A stretch of 64,000 nt of DNA from Oscheius dolichura (Eukaryota > Nematoda > Chromadorea > Rhabditida > Rhabditidae): contig OW051496.1 in assembly GCA_932521035.1 (NCBI GenBank), positions 8,928,001 through 8,992,000 on the forward strand, read 5' to 3'. Both the position numbers and the translations under genes were made by a program. Of this stretch, positions 41,290-51,597 are shown in pieces (position 1 is the first letter of the stretch; the number at the start of each line of letters is the position of its first letter). Below the pieces are notes generated by a model. It was not told where the DNA came from and ran no database searches. It worked only from the letters and a program-made list of their open reading frames with translations.

Positions 41290-42231
41290 ATGTCAGATCG
41301 TACTGGTTGTTTCTGTTGTGAAGCTAGGGTAAGTTTTCTCTATATCTAAGTTTCAACGAGGGTTCAAATTGGCGGGTAACACTATATTGCGAGATTTTTG
41401 GAAATTTCATGAGAAAAGAAGGCCACGAACCTTTCTAAATGAATTGTATCCAAGGAAAACTATAGAAAATGGGGCAGAGTACCAAAAAAAGACGAATATC
41501 CTCTCTCTTTTGTCCAGTGGGATCACAGATCACTGGCCGATCAAAAACGTGACCCATATCGGGCGTCACCACCTGACTAACGGAAAAAAGAAACTGTCAG
41601 TAAGACTTTATGAGAGCGTGTGGCCCAGTTCTTGGCTGGGATTTTACCAAGAATTACCCTTATTTGAGAGTTTGAAACCGCTTAATAATCCTATTTTCAG
41701 ACTTGCCTAGTTGTATGGACCCTTATCGGAGTCATTGTCAATGTCTATGCCATCATAGATGCTCTTCTCCTCGGTCCTCGAGGAGCCGGATATACTACTA
41801 CTGAAATTGTTATCGCCGTCCTTAGTGTTCGTTCTACTCTAAAGTTAAAATCCAAATTTACAGTTTATACTATTTGGTGTGATTTTCTACGGAGCTTTCA
41901 AGAGACAGCCTTCTTTTCTGAAAATCGGCTTCTACCTCGTGGTCAGTTCTTCCCTCTCTTCTTTTTATAGAAAGTACCGTTTCAGATGATCCTCATGATC
42001 GTCAACCTGATCCGTCTCATCATCACGGCAATTACCTACCATACCCGTAAGTTTCCCTATTTTTGAGAAGAAAAGATACAAAATTCAGCTCCTGGTTTCG
42101 CGTGGCCCTACGGATCAGTGATCGTCTCCTTCTTGACTTCAGTTGTTTACCTGGCCCTCCTCGGCTGGACTATTCAGCGTACATTGAACGAGGTCGAGAT
42201 TAGGAACTCTTACGGAGCTTTCAACGCCTAG
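41290..42231 (+). CDS. Four-pass membrane protein, CFCC family (member 1)
   Basis: Model: exons 41,290-41,328, 41,701-41,826, 41,864-41,941, 41,986-42,046 and 42,089-42,231; about 148 aa, phases 0,0,0,1. The N terminus MSDRTGCFCCEAR is a short Cys cluster preceding the first hydrophobic segment (TCLVVWTLIGVIVNVYAII). Three further hydrophobic segments lie in exons 2-3, 4 and 5. The tail has the motif WTIQRTLNEVE, shared by the paralogues downstream. The exon sizes 126, 78 and 61 recur in members 2 and 5. Intron 1 is unusually long (372 bp). The layout recalls nematode four-pass proteins distantly similar to LAPTM4/5, but I cannot assign it firmly. The Cys cluster could be palmitoylated or bind metal; this is inference. 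Confidence 0.85.
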
Positions 42232-42544
42232 ACCGGGGATATTCTTGATGAAACGACGCTATTTGCCATATTGTACAGCACCTATACATAGTTTTTTTTG
42301 TGACTATTGGATGAATTAATGAGTAAATTTCTTATTTTATCGAAGAGCTTACCCAAGTTTGCTTACAAAACTTTCCCACTCGACAGGTTGATATTATGTC
42401 TTTTTATTCTGGCCCACATCAAGATGGCTCTTGCTAGTAGTTTAGTCGTTAGTTATCGGAAACTGATAAAGCGCGCTTGCACACAGTCAGCCACATCTGA
42501 TCTTTCTTGTTTTTTCTTTCAATTTTCTGGCTTGCTTGGTCGCT
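42232..42544. other. Intergenic region upstream of lectin gene
   Basis: About 310 bp with no supported gene. An ATG-led frame starting at 42,307 runs out of frame into the first lectin exon and is not credible as a protein. The lectin promoter is presumably here; I see no clear TATA box. Confidence 0.5.
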
Positions 42545-44854
42545 ATGGGTATTCTCCTCTGTTTATTGTCGCTGATAGCCGCAATTTCGGCCATCTGTCC
42601 CGATGGTTATTCTTACTTTGACTCTTCGCAGAAGTACGTCTTTTTGAGGTTATAAAAGTGGTTTCTTCAGATGTTACAAAGTATATGAGACCCCGTTGAC
42701 ATATTTCGCTGCTGCCGATGCTTGTACCCTGGTTGATGCCCAATTGGTCTCCATTCATAATGCTTTTGAGAACAGTTACGTTACCGGTAGAGGGCTTCAA
42801 GACTCCACCATTCTGAAATGATTTATAGGTTTAATTGAGAACAAATACGCGGATCATTGGATCGGATTGACGAGTATGATAAGTGGCTGGAATTACACCT
42901 GGCTGGACAATACGGCCTTCAATTATGACCGTTTTTCGCCGTCACCACCCAATCACAACTTTAATTGTGTAGCTATAAAGCCAGTATCTACTACTTGGAC
43001 GTGAGTTAGCCTAGTCAGGATAAGGTTAAAACATTTTGCAGGACGGAATCCTGTAGTAATGAGCTTCCTTTCATTTGTATCTTTGATCCTGCTGTGGATA
43101 GGAACTGTCCCGTCTGTCCGAGCCTTTCACCTTGCCCAACTTGTCCACCTCCACCTGTTTGTAACGTTACTGTATACTCGGCTGGCTCGGCTCGTCTTGA
43201 ATACGGATCAATTAGTTCTAAAGATGATCCAGGGATAATTGAACCTAGTTTGTTAAAGGGACTGTCAGGGACCTTTGGTTTAGTGAAAGACTTGGCGTCC
43301 TTTTTCTGTAAAGCCCTTGGCCGGGATTCCCCATTTTTGAAATTGGAGCTCTCTGTGGTCTATTGGAGAAATCGTCCATAGTACGCCATTACAAGCGATT
43401 TTTTCTCTACAAACTGATACCAAAAACGTTCACCAACTGCCGCAAAGCACAGATATGGCGTTTGAAAAGGGGAACTCCCGCCAAGTGCTTGACAGAAAAG
43501 GACGCTAAGTCTTTCACTAATCCAAAGATCCCTGACAGTCCCTTTAAAATCACAAAGTTTGGATTCAGCTTGCCCTGTTGGATACACGTATTTGGCACAA
43601 ACTCAACGGTAAACCAGGCGTTGCTTCCAGAAATGGTTTCATATCTAGATGTTATAAAGTCGTTGGTGATGCACCAAAAACGCTCTTTGCCGCTTCAAAT
43701 GCTTGTAATCTAGACGATGCCGAGCTGGTATCAATCCATAGTTTGGAAGAAAGCCAGCAAATTGGAGGTAAGAGAGGGGCAGGGAAAAGTTGCTGTAGAA
43801 GGGCCCGGGGTAGAAAGACTTGCTTCTTCGGGAAGACAGACTGCCATCTGCATCTTTTACATCACGACCTTTTAGCTCTTCTCCCTGACAGTGATAAAGT
43901 ATTTTGGATTGGGCTTACCAATCTTGTCAACAACTGGGGACAGTGGACCTGGCTGGATGGTACCGCTGTTCTTTATGGCAATTGGGCGGATGGTATTATA
44001 TTTTTGTAAATTGCGTACAGTTATTTCAAGGGAAACCTGATAATAACATGAGTTGCGCTGTTATGCACTCTTTAGGCTACCAGTGGAAGTAAGACAATAA
44101 TCAATAATAACTCTGTTTAGCACTGAAAATTGTCAACTGTTATTACCGTACATCTGCAAGTTTGATCCAAGCAAGATCCGTAGTTGCCCGCCTTGTGTTA
44201 CCCAGGGTCCGTGCCCAGCCTGTCCTACGTATGAACCTTGTCCACAACGTGAGTACAGCTTTAAAGGCCAGAATAACCTTTATCTGTTCAGCTCTGTGTG
44301 ATAATGGATGGAAATATTACGATCACACAGGTTTTTGTTATTTCCAAGGACGGCAGCCCGTTATCAACACGGACGCCCAAAATTTCTGTAGAAATCACGG
44401 AGCATATTTAGCGTCTATTCACAGTGACGCTGAAAATTCTTTTATCCTTAGTAAGTGTTCAAATAAAGCTCTGAGTTGTTTAGACTACATTTATTCCGAG
44501 GGGGTGCCATCCGATTGTTGGATCGGACTTTATCGAACGGGATCAGATGTAACCGCCTTCGCAAACTATGACGGAACACCGGTAAAAAAGTAACTTCCAA
44601 GAGACTGAATAGTTACAGATGGACTATACAAATTGGAATAGCGGAGAGCCAAATAACAAAGGATACGATGAATATTGCACAGAGGTATGCTTCTTTTAAT
44701 TGACAGTAACTTTGAATGAATTCTTGTTTTAAAATAAGTTTATCAGATATACATTGATGATCCTGTCTCTGGCTTTACTGAAGAAAAATGGAATGATGAG
44801 AGTTGTGCTACAAAGCTTTCGTATGTTTGTAAGAAGCCAGCTAATAAGCAGTAA
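42545..44854 (+). CDS. Secreted three-domain C-type lectin with MITE insertion
   Basis: Model exons: 42,545-42,633; 42,671-42,786; 42,829-43,000; 43,042 to 43,247 or 43,608; 43,649-43,767; 43,876-43,992; 44,031-44,088; 44,121-44,248; 44,292-44,450; 44,484-44,581; 44,619-44,684; 44,747-44,854. A signal peptide (MGILLCLLSLIAAISA) precedes CTLD1 (from ICPDGYSYF; WIGLTSM, WTWLD-type core), a Cys-Pro hinge, CTLD2 (SACPVGYTY, FWIGLTN, WTWLDG, KPD) and, after a second Cys-Pro hinge, CTLD3 (CDNGWKYYDHTGFCYF, WIGLYRTG, EPN, WND). CTLD3 has the EPN and WND motifs of calcium-dependent sugar binding; CTLD1 has SPPN and looks less canonical. Exon 4 is interrupted by a 289-bp element carrying an in-frame TAG at about 43,379. 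If 43,248-43,568 is spliced out the frame is open and gives about 491 aa; otherwise the gene is truncated after CTLD1. Confidence 0.85.
43256..43544. mobile_element. MITE with TA target duplication, Tc1/mariner type
   Basis: A 289-bp element has terminal inverted repeats of roughly 85 bp. The left end reads AAGGGACTGTCAGGGA and the right end is its reverse complement; both arms continue with few mismatches through a segment containing GTGAAAGACTT and GCGTCC. It is flanked by TA at 43,254-43,255 and 43,545-43,546, the target duplication of Tc1/mariner elements. It has no transposase frame, so it would be non-autonomous. Removing the element and one TA joins the two halves of the lectin linker in frame. 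Confidence 0.85.
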
Positions 44855-45988
44855 AGTGATATGGAGAAATCTAGTACAGTCTTTATTTCATGTCTCAAAT
44901 AAAATTTATTGTCCGTGATCGTCCGATAAAGTAGGGTCTGAAATGGGAAAAGTCTCTAAATCCTCGGAGAGACAAAATTTGTAAAATTTGTGATCCGGGA
45001 AGTGGAGCGACTTCACTGTTAGTCATAGCTGCCCCGGATTAGCTTGAAGGAGATATTTCCTAATTATGAAGGACTAGAAGTGCCCAGTTTTACTGAGAAA
45101 GGGGCGCCTTGGCCGGCCGACGCCCCCGTTTTGTGTTGACGGAGGCTCCGCGTTAGAGTCTCACCCGCCCCGTTGGTTTTGGTCAGAATTACAGATTTTT
45201 ACAAAAGAAAAGCAGGGCCATTTTGACTGTCGGCTGACCGAACGTGCTGGCTATGGAAAAAAGGCTTAACTTTGGTAAAGTGCTGTCGATTCCGCACTGT
45301 GACGCGCCAGAGTTTTCAAAAAGATTCAGCTAGGAGGCGGCGAATGACCTAGATCTTATGACCAAATTCGGAAAAAAGATTCGGAATCTCTTTTGGCTCC
45401 TTCCCCCTCACTCCCTCAACCGCGAATTTTTTTAAACAGCGTGTCACAATCAGTAAAAAATGGCCGATTTTTTGAGTCTACTCTCAAAACAGGAGCTCAA
45501 AATTTGTTGAGGAAACATATCCCATTTTTTTATAACCAAGTGACCACTAATAGTTTGCAAAACATTTTTTAACGAGATAGTTCCGCTGCATTGTATACCT
45601 AATTCCTCCTCGCAGAATGGAACAACAACAATTGTTGGAAATACATCCGGTTCTCTATCCCCCGGTATAACAACAAACCATTGCGGATTCAGTGACACGG
45701 GTGCCTCACGCTTGCTCACACATTAAAATTGATTCTTCCCTTGTTTTTGATTATCCCTATAAATATAAATATAAAGCATAGGAAACTCCTATTCAACTAT
45801 GAACTTTGGACAGTAGAAATAAGGGAGACGGGGGCCAGCTCCAAGGGCCCTGGATTCGGTTTACTGCGGCGTTTTCTCTCATCCTAACTCTCATTCATCC
45901 AGTTTTGGCTCATCTTCTCGGCCTCTTACAGTACCCATCTTCTATTCTAGAGCTCAAGACACACCCAATTATCCCATATTAACCCCGA
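44855..45988. other. Intergenic region, no gene supported
   Basis: AATAAA for the lectin lies at about 44,899. The remainder includes a GC-richer block around 45,100-45,350 and an AT-rich block up to 45,780. A minus-strand frame at 45,450-45,719 has no recognisable domain or splice context and is not called. The last 200 bp probably hold the promoter of the next gene. Confidence 0.5.
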
Positions 45989-46610
45989 ATGGATAAACCC
46001 GGTTGTTTCTGCTGCCAAGCCAGGGTGAGTCCATGTCTTTACCTCAAGGAATTTTACCCCATTTCAGACTTGTCTCATTATCTGGAGTACGATATCCCTA
46101 TGCTTATCCTTTAGGAGTCTGCTCCCACTAAATACTGACGCCACATTCCACACGGCCTTTATAGTTTTGAGTATAATTAGTGCTGCATTTAGTGTGAGTC
46201 AGTAGCCTCAAGAATAAGGAGTAGACGTTTCAGTTACTTCTAAATGGATTCATTCTATTGGCAGCGATCAAAAGGAACACAAAATACCTGACCATCTGTT
46301 TCTATCTTCTTGTAAGACTTCCTTCTTTAATTTTCTCCCTCTTTATAATTACAGTAACCTTTTTCTAGATTGTTCTGATGTTGTTCAACTTCGTCGTGGT
46401 TGGAGTAGGCGCCATAATTAATAAAGAACGTAAGCAACAGAGATGAGGCCATCTTATCTTCTGTTTTTAGCAGAAGGGATATCATCTGTCGAGGTGGCAG
46501 TAATCGCAGTCATCGTTATTGGAATAGTCGGAGGACTCCAGGCTTGGACGATTAGTCGAACCCTCACTGAAGTGGAACAACGAGAAGCTACCTACGGATC
46601 ACATGCATAG
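45989..46610 (+). CDS. Four-pass membrane protein, CFCC family (member 2)
   Basis: Model: exons 45,989-46,024, 46,068-46,193, 46,234-46,311, 46,369-46,429 and 46,471-46,610; about 146 aa. The N terminus is MDKPGCFCCQAR and the tail contains AWTISRTLTEVE. Internal exon lengths 126, 78 and 61 and all phases equal member 1, so the two are duplicates. The last acceptor is a tandem TAGCAG: use of the first AG keeps one more residue than use of the second, and both stay in frame. Four hydrophobic segments are predicted. No AATAAA-independent regulatory signal is evident; AATAAA follows at about 46,625. Function unknown; membrane location is supported by the hydrophobic pattern only. Confidence 0.87.
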
Positions 46611-46926
46611 GATGTATTTGCTGAAAATAAACACCGGAAAACTTTCACTGGCACAAGCTTCTCCGAGAAAAAGCCTCGACAGGGCTACAGTCGGGACATT
46701 TTGAGGAAGGTCGGGACATTTTGAATCAGTGGAATATCCGTCCGGAACCAGGCGATTCTAGCAAAACGTCATCTTTCCTTATCTGTTTATCTGTCAAAGA
46801 ATAGGTCAGCGACTAGTCCCACGCTATTGTTTGCATTGTGACGCAACCGCTCTCTTCTTGTCTTTTTTGGCCGTCTATTCACTAACTTCTCATTCTCTAT
46901 CTCTAATTTGTATCTTTTTGTTTTAT
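46611..46926. other. Intergenic region between four-pass genes
   Basis: About 315 bp. It contains a direct repeat of GTCGGGACATTTTGA (about 46,692 and 46,711). No gene is supported. A pyrimidine-rich stretch lies just before the next start. Confidence 0.5.
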
Positions 46927-47581
46927 ATGGGGAGCAGTTGGTGTTCTTGTAGGGTAGGACGTTTGTATTTACGTACAATAAACAAAAAAAACTTCAGACA
47001 TGCCTCATCATCTTGTATTGCTTTCTCATCAGCAGTTCCCTTTACCTGGTTCCCTTCATCCCGGGGTCATTTCAGTTCGGCTTATTTGTTATGGTTGCCG
47101 TTGATACTGTAGCCTGTGTCCGTTTATTTCTGGACTTTTGTTCTTAAATATTTTGATGTTTAGATTGGTCTGGGCGGCTTCCTTGTGTTCTCCACTGTCA
47201 AAAGAAAGGTGAAACTATTGAATATCTCCTATTATCTTGTGGTACGTCGTCGCTTCCTTCATTTTACCATTTTTGAAAGAACCAGTGCCTTTCGCCATGA
47301 AACATGTTTATAGGGTGCTTATTTGCTCTACTCCACCTCCATATTAGGCATGTGCGGTATAAAGTCCAGATATCGTAAGTAGAACCGTAAATACCAGTTT
47401 TATCCTTAAATCTGCAGCACCTCCTACAAGACTATTGTGTGCTATCCTAACGGGGGCCTTTGGAATCTTTGGAGGTCTTCTACTGCGCATTATTAAGACT
47501 ACCCTAACTGAAATTGAGAAGGAACATACAGTAGAATATATGGGCATACCAACTGTACCGGTTGAACTCCCCATTGTCTAG
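46927..47581 (+). CDS. Four-pass membrane protein (member 3)
   Basis: Model: exons 46,927-46,953, 46,998-47,117, 47,164-47,241, 47,314-47,374 and 47,418-47,581; about 149 aa with phases 0,0,0,1 as in members 1 and 2. The N-terminal Cys cluster is reduced to MGSSWCSCR. The tail motif is KTTLTEIE followed by a longer C terminus (MGIPTVPVELPIV). The second exon ends at GCCTGT before GTCCGT, a weak donor; the phase and length agreement with the paralogues supports it. Four hydrophobic segments are visible. The gene is more diverged than members 1, 2 and 5, and function is unknown. Confidence 0.8.
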
Positions 47582-47823
47582 GGTACAAAATAAATACTAA
47601 AAATTTCAATTTATAAGTGAAAAACAAACCCAAGTAGGTTAGTACGAGTTATTTTTTGTCTTTCGTCTGATTGTGCACACTTTCTGACTGTATTGTTTGT
47701 CAAAAAAGAGTCCACTATCAAAATACTAGCATCGTGTGTATATAAGATGACGCAGAACGCTTCTTCTCTTTTAACCGTATTTTCCTCCACAACTTTCCCC
47801 TTCTTTTTTTTCATTCTCTTCAA

Positions 47824-48457
47824 ATGGACCGTAATTGGTGTTCTCAGCAAGTAGGTCTTTCTTTTGTTCAATCCTCAGAAATATAACTTCTTCAGTCGCT
47901 TTTCATTATCGGTTTCCATGTAATCATCTGTGTTAGCATTTCTATTTTCATTTCGTTTCTCCCTGGAGTACATAAGAACCTGATAATCACTTTGACTATT
48001 TCTCATATTATCGCTGGTGTAAGTGTATTTTCATTTTCTTAAAAACGATTAAAATTTAAGGCTAGTCTATGCTATTTTATTATATATTCCATTCGTGCAA
48101 GGAATCTAAAGTTCTTAAATACCTGCATGGGTTTTTTGGTATGTGGACCTTGCAACCCATTTAACACAAGTGACATTTCATGACTTTCAAAGTCATTTCA
48201 GGCACTTTATGCTATCTACACGGTTGTTATATTATGCATTAGCGGGAATATGTCTTCCTATCGTAAGAAGAAGAGTTCAAGGGATTGTTATTCCTTAATT
48301 TTCAGCAAAAGTAGCAATGCAAATAGTTCTGTCTCTAGCTGTCCCTCTTGGAATTTCTATAGGCGGTCTAGCGCGGAATATCCAAGTCACCATAAACGAA
48401 ATTGTCAGCGAACATGGAGAGGAACCCAGTGACATTGAAATAGCGCAAGCACATTAA
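47824..48457 (+). CDS. Four-pass membrane protein (member 4)
   Basis: Model: exons 47,824-47,850, 47,896-48,018, 48,061-48,138, 48,202-48,262 and 48,306-48,457; about 146 aa, same phases as its neighbours. The N terminus is MDRNWCSQQ, retaining a single Cys of the family cluster. The tail has IQVTINEIVSEHGEE, a diverged form of the TLxEVE motif. Hydrophobic segments are rich in Ile, Ser and Phe. Exon sizes 78 and 61 are unchanged. The protein lies 242 bp after member 3 on the same strand, close enough to have arisen by tandem duplication. Function unknown. Confidence 0.82.
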
Positions 48458-49258
48458 CTTACTGTATTACTTTTATTACACGAATTTTGCTCTAATGGTG
48501 TGTGATTTTTTTTACTTATGGAATGATATGATATAAATATTCTAACCTCTAACACTTCTAGTTCTCGAGGATATTGCATTCTGAATAGTATTTTCACTGT
48601 CAAATTTTAATCCCAACGGCAGTCGGAGGCATACTTGTAAACAGATGATTTCCGGATTCAGCGAGGATATTATGAGAAATTGAAGAAAGTTGAACCTCAC
48701 AAGAGCGAAGCTCACACTCTTTTGAAATGGGACTTTAAATCAACAGGAGGAGGACACCCTCCTTGGACAATTTCGACAAACTACCAGATTCGTGGTAGAA
48801 AAGAGCTGGTTGACCATCCGTTTCCAGGATTCACAAATCTGAACAGTTTTTGCCTAAAACTTTTAGGGACTCAATTTCATAACGAATGGTTGTCCATTTG
48901 ACGGGAGAGCCTCCTTATGAATATGCGAATTTTGGTTGACCGATTGTTGTGGCACTCTTATTTGTTTGAAAACTTTGCAATTTGTTGACAGCATTTCTCA
49001 TTCTTCCAAGCTCGGAAAAGCTTTTAATTTGTTTTAGAGGGTAGTCTTAAAATTAGAGAGTCCCACTTTTATGGAGGGGCCATATTACCCGTCTCTCTGT
49101 TCCATTATACGGCCCATAACCTTTCTTGCTGGCTTGTTTATCAAAACAGTTAGAGGCTAAGCAAATAGCGAGTCTTTTTAAAGGTAACGGTGATAAGAGT
49201 CTCCGCCTCGGCTTGTTGACGCCTGTTAACCTCCCATTTCTCCCTTCCTCTTTTCTAA
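48458..49258. other. Intergenic region, no gene supported
   Basis: An open frame at 48,680-48,901 (73 codons) has no recognisable domain and no splice partner. A pyrimidine-rich stretch precedes the next ATG. I see no RNA gene. Confidence 0.5.
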
Positions 49259-50148
49259 ATGGACCGTCCTGGTTGTTTCTGCTGCAAGGCTCGGGTAGTC
49301 GCTTCTTTCGCCTCTTGAGGATAAATTACAGACATGTCTGATCGTCTGGAGTTGTTTAGCCCTCTTGGGTGTTCTTTACAGCGTCGTCCCGATAATCACT
49401 CCCGGCTCTTTTCAAAATGCTGTCTTGGTTGTTAGCATTCTGGATGCCATACTTGGTGTAAGCGCTTTCTTCCTCTTTTCTTTACAATTTTACATCATTT
49501 AGGCCCTTCTGTATGGGTTTATTTTGTTTTCCGCCGTAAAGAAGCACACAAGGTTCTTGAAGGTCTCCTTTTGGCTCGTGGTCAGTTAGGATTTTGTTGT
49601 TTTTTTGGTCAAGCGCAAGCCACCCATAGGTCGTAAACGTGCTTGGGCCCCACTAGATAACCCCGTCGGCACCTTGTGGAGTCAAGGGTCGGCATAACTG
49701 ACGAGGTACCCGATAGTCCGCGCCCCCGCACCAGTAAAGCCACGGCAATATAAAGATATGAAGGAGTCACAGTTTTACAACTGTTTTGAATAACAGTTGA
49801 GCCTACTGCCGAGATTTTACGGGTGCAGGGGGATCGGAATAGGACCGGGCTGGTGGAAACTATAATAAAGTAGAATTTTTCGAATTTTGCAGCTGACTTA
49901 TATGGCCCTCTCCGTGGTTGTGGCTATCATCACCGCTGTACGGTATAAAGCACGTAAGAAATCAAACAGTGTCATAAACAAACTCTATGTTTTCAGCAGA
50001 CGGAACCAAGGTGCCGCTTGCTAGTTTTATTATATCGGCAATAGTTTCCATTGGAATAGTTGGAGGCCTCCTTGCTTGGACTGTCAAGCGCACTCTAAAC
50101 GAGGTTGAAGACGAACATGGACAAGGATACAACGTCTACAATGCATAA
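49259..50148 (+). CDS. Four-pass membrane protein, CFCC family (member 5)
   Basis: Model: exons 49,259-49,294, 49,332-49,457, 49,503-49,580, 49,893-49,953 and 49,997-50,148; about 150 aa. The N terminus MDRPGCFCCKAR is nearly that of member 2 and the tail has AWTVKRTLNEVEDEHG. Exon lengths 36, 126, 78, 61 and phases equal member 2. The last acceptor is again a tandem CAGCAG giving two in-frame choices. Intron 3 is 312 bp, much longer than the family norm, and contains an imperfect inverted repeat that is probably an inserted element. Four hydrophobic segments are predicted. Function unknown. Confidence 0.87.
49710..49862. repeat. Imperfect inverted repeat inside an intron
   Basis: In intron 3 of the gene at 49,259, a segment containing CCCCCGCACC...GTAAA...CGGCA is followed by its imperfect reverse complement (near 49,805-49,845). 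The centre holds a short hairpin, CAACTGTT against AACAGTTG. This fits a degraded MITE that lengthened the intron. Confidence 0.5.
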
Positions 50149-51020
50149 ATTATCTTATTGGACTCGTGTTTATTAAAAAGTGGCTTTCTTTTGTGTTATT
50201 TTCTTCTTCTCTTCCCTAGACGACATCTATTGCACAAGGAGTTAATGTTTGGATGTATTTCAGCATCCTGAAAGCCGGTAATGACGGTCACATTTTTGAC
50301 TTACCGTAGTAATTCGCTTCTGTTATTTTTCCAACTATTCTCGTATTCATTCTTCTTTTCTGCATATTCTGGATACTGTTTCACAGCGCATTGGAAGCGG
50401 AAACTATTATTATCGAAGCAAAAAATTTTATCTCTGTAAAGAAAAGAAAATTTGGACATGGAAAATTCGCCTACCTTATAGCAGGGACCCTTAGTTTTTT
50501 CAGTCTTTCTTCAGCACAAGATCTAATTGTTTTGAGAGAAATTAATGATGGAAAATAAAACTCGATCAACAATTTCTCTCAAAACAAATAGATCTTGTAC
50601 TGAAGAAAGTGGGGACGATGTTGAATGTTAAATAGAAAAGGGCACATTTTCTTTTGAAAAATAGAAATCTAAACGTTTTCTGCGTAAAATCATATCCTGA
50701 TAGGGCTCTTATTTTTCTCCAGAATTCTCGACGAAAGGAAGCTATCGGGGGGTTTTTCTTCAAAATTTGGTTGATCACACCAAGATTCGCCAGCTGATAC
50801 AGTGTCACGTCATGGAGTAACTTTTTGCACTGTATAATTTTCTGCTTCCGCATTACTCACTTCCCACATCATTGTGGACCCTCCGCCGCCTACTACGCCT
50901 TATCATCAGTACTCTAATAGTCTAATCAGCCGGCGGTAGCCTTTAAAAGGGGAATACTTTCGATAAGATCTATCCTTCGCCAACTGCTTTCTTCTTTTCT
51001 CGCTCTTTTTCTACTGAAAA
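50149..51020. other. Intergenic region with long hairpin
   Basis: No gene is supported. It contains the hairpin listed at 50,505-50,609. A minus-strand frame at 50,566-50,853 overlaps one hairpin arm and has no recognisable domain. The final 80 bp are pyrimidine-rich and precede the next gene. Confidence 0.5.
50505..50609. repeat. Long near-perfect hairpin
   Basis: Arms of about 43 bp (50,505-50,547 and 50,566-50,609) are reverse complements with few mismatches and are separated by about 18 bp. Each arm contains CAAGATCTA and TTTTGAGAGAAATT or their complements. It could be a MITE remnant or a small-RNA hairpin. Confidence 0.75.
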
Positions 51021-51597
51021 ATGAATCCGTGGGCTTCTCGGGTAAGTTATCCTCTTATCCATAAAACTAAAAAATGTTTCTTCCAGTTTTCTATTGTTGT
51101 TTGCTGTCTTACTCTGTGTGGGGCCGTTTTCAGCACCATTCTCCTTCCTGATTCCCTAGCGGCCCTTCGAATAGTACTGAATATTGTTAACATTATTGCT
51201 GGAGTAAGTGACTCCCTCTTTAAATTTTACAATATTTAGGTGCTGTTGTGTGGGTTCATTTTCTTTTCCACTTACAAGAAGAATATAAAGTTCTTGAAGC
51301 TCGCCTTCTGGCTAGTGGTATGCTGCTTCTTCCCCCTGATAACGAGATTCATTTCCAGATTGCTCAAGCAATCTTCTTGCTCGTTGTATTACTCATATCC
51401 ACCGTTACTACTCCACTAGAAAGTAAGAATCAGAATTTCCAATTATTTTATTCTTTTCAGCGGATCGTATAAGGTGGCCAGCAATTGAAATATCCAGCGG
51501 CATTACGATATGCACAGTTGTATTGTGTTATATTATTAGAGACACCATCAGCACTATTGAGACGGACTACGATGGCGGTCCAGTAGCACAAGTATAA
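51021..51597 (+). CDS. Four-pass membrane protein (member 6)
   Basis: Model: exons 51,021-51,041, 51,087-51,203, 51,240-51,317, 51,359-51,422 and 51,461-51,597; about 138 aa, phases 0,0,0,1. The N terminus is only MNPWASR, with the Cys cluster of the family lost. Exon 3 is again 78 nt. The last part contains IIRDTISTIETDYDG, a diverged tail motif. Four hydrophobic segments remain. Same strand as the five other members, so it extends the tandem family. AATAAA at about 51,648 may be the polyadenylation signal. Function unknown. Confidence 0.82.

Noticed and set aside
41369..41710. Open frame inside intron 1 of the first four-pass gene
   Set aside because: Lies between a good donor and a good acceptor of the gene, has no domain, and the paralogues have short introns here.
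45450..45719. Minus-strand frame of 89 codons
   Set aside because: No recognisable domain, promoter or splice signal.
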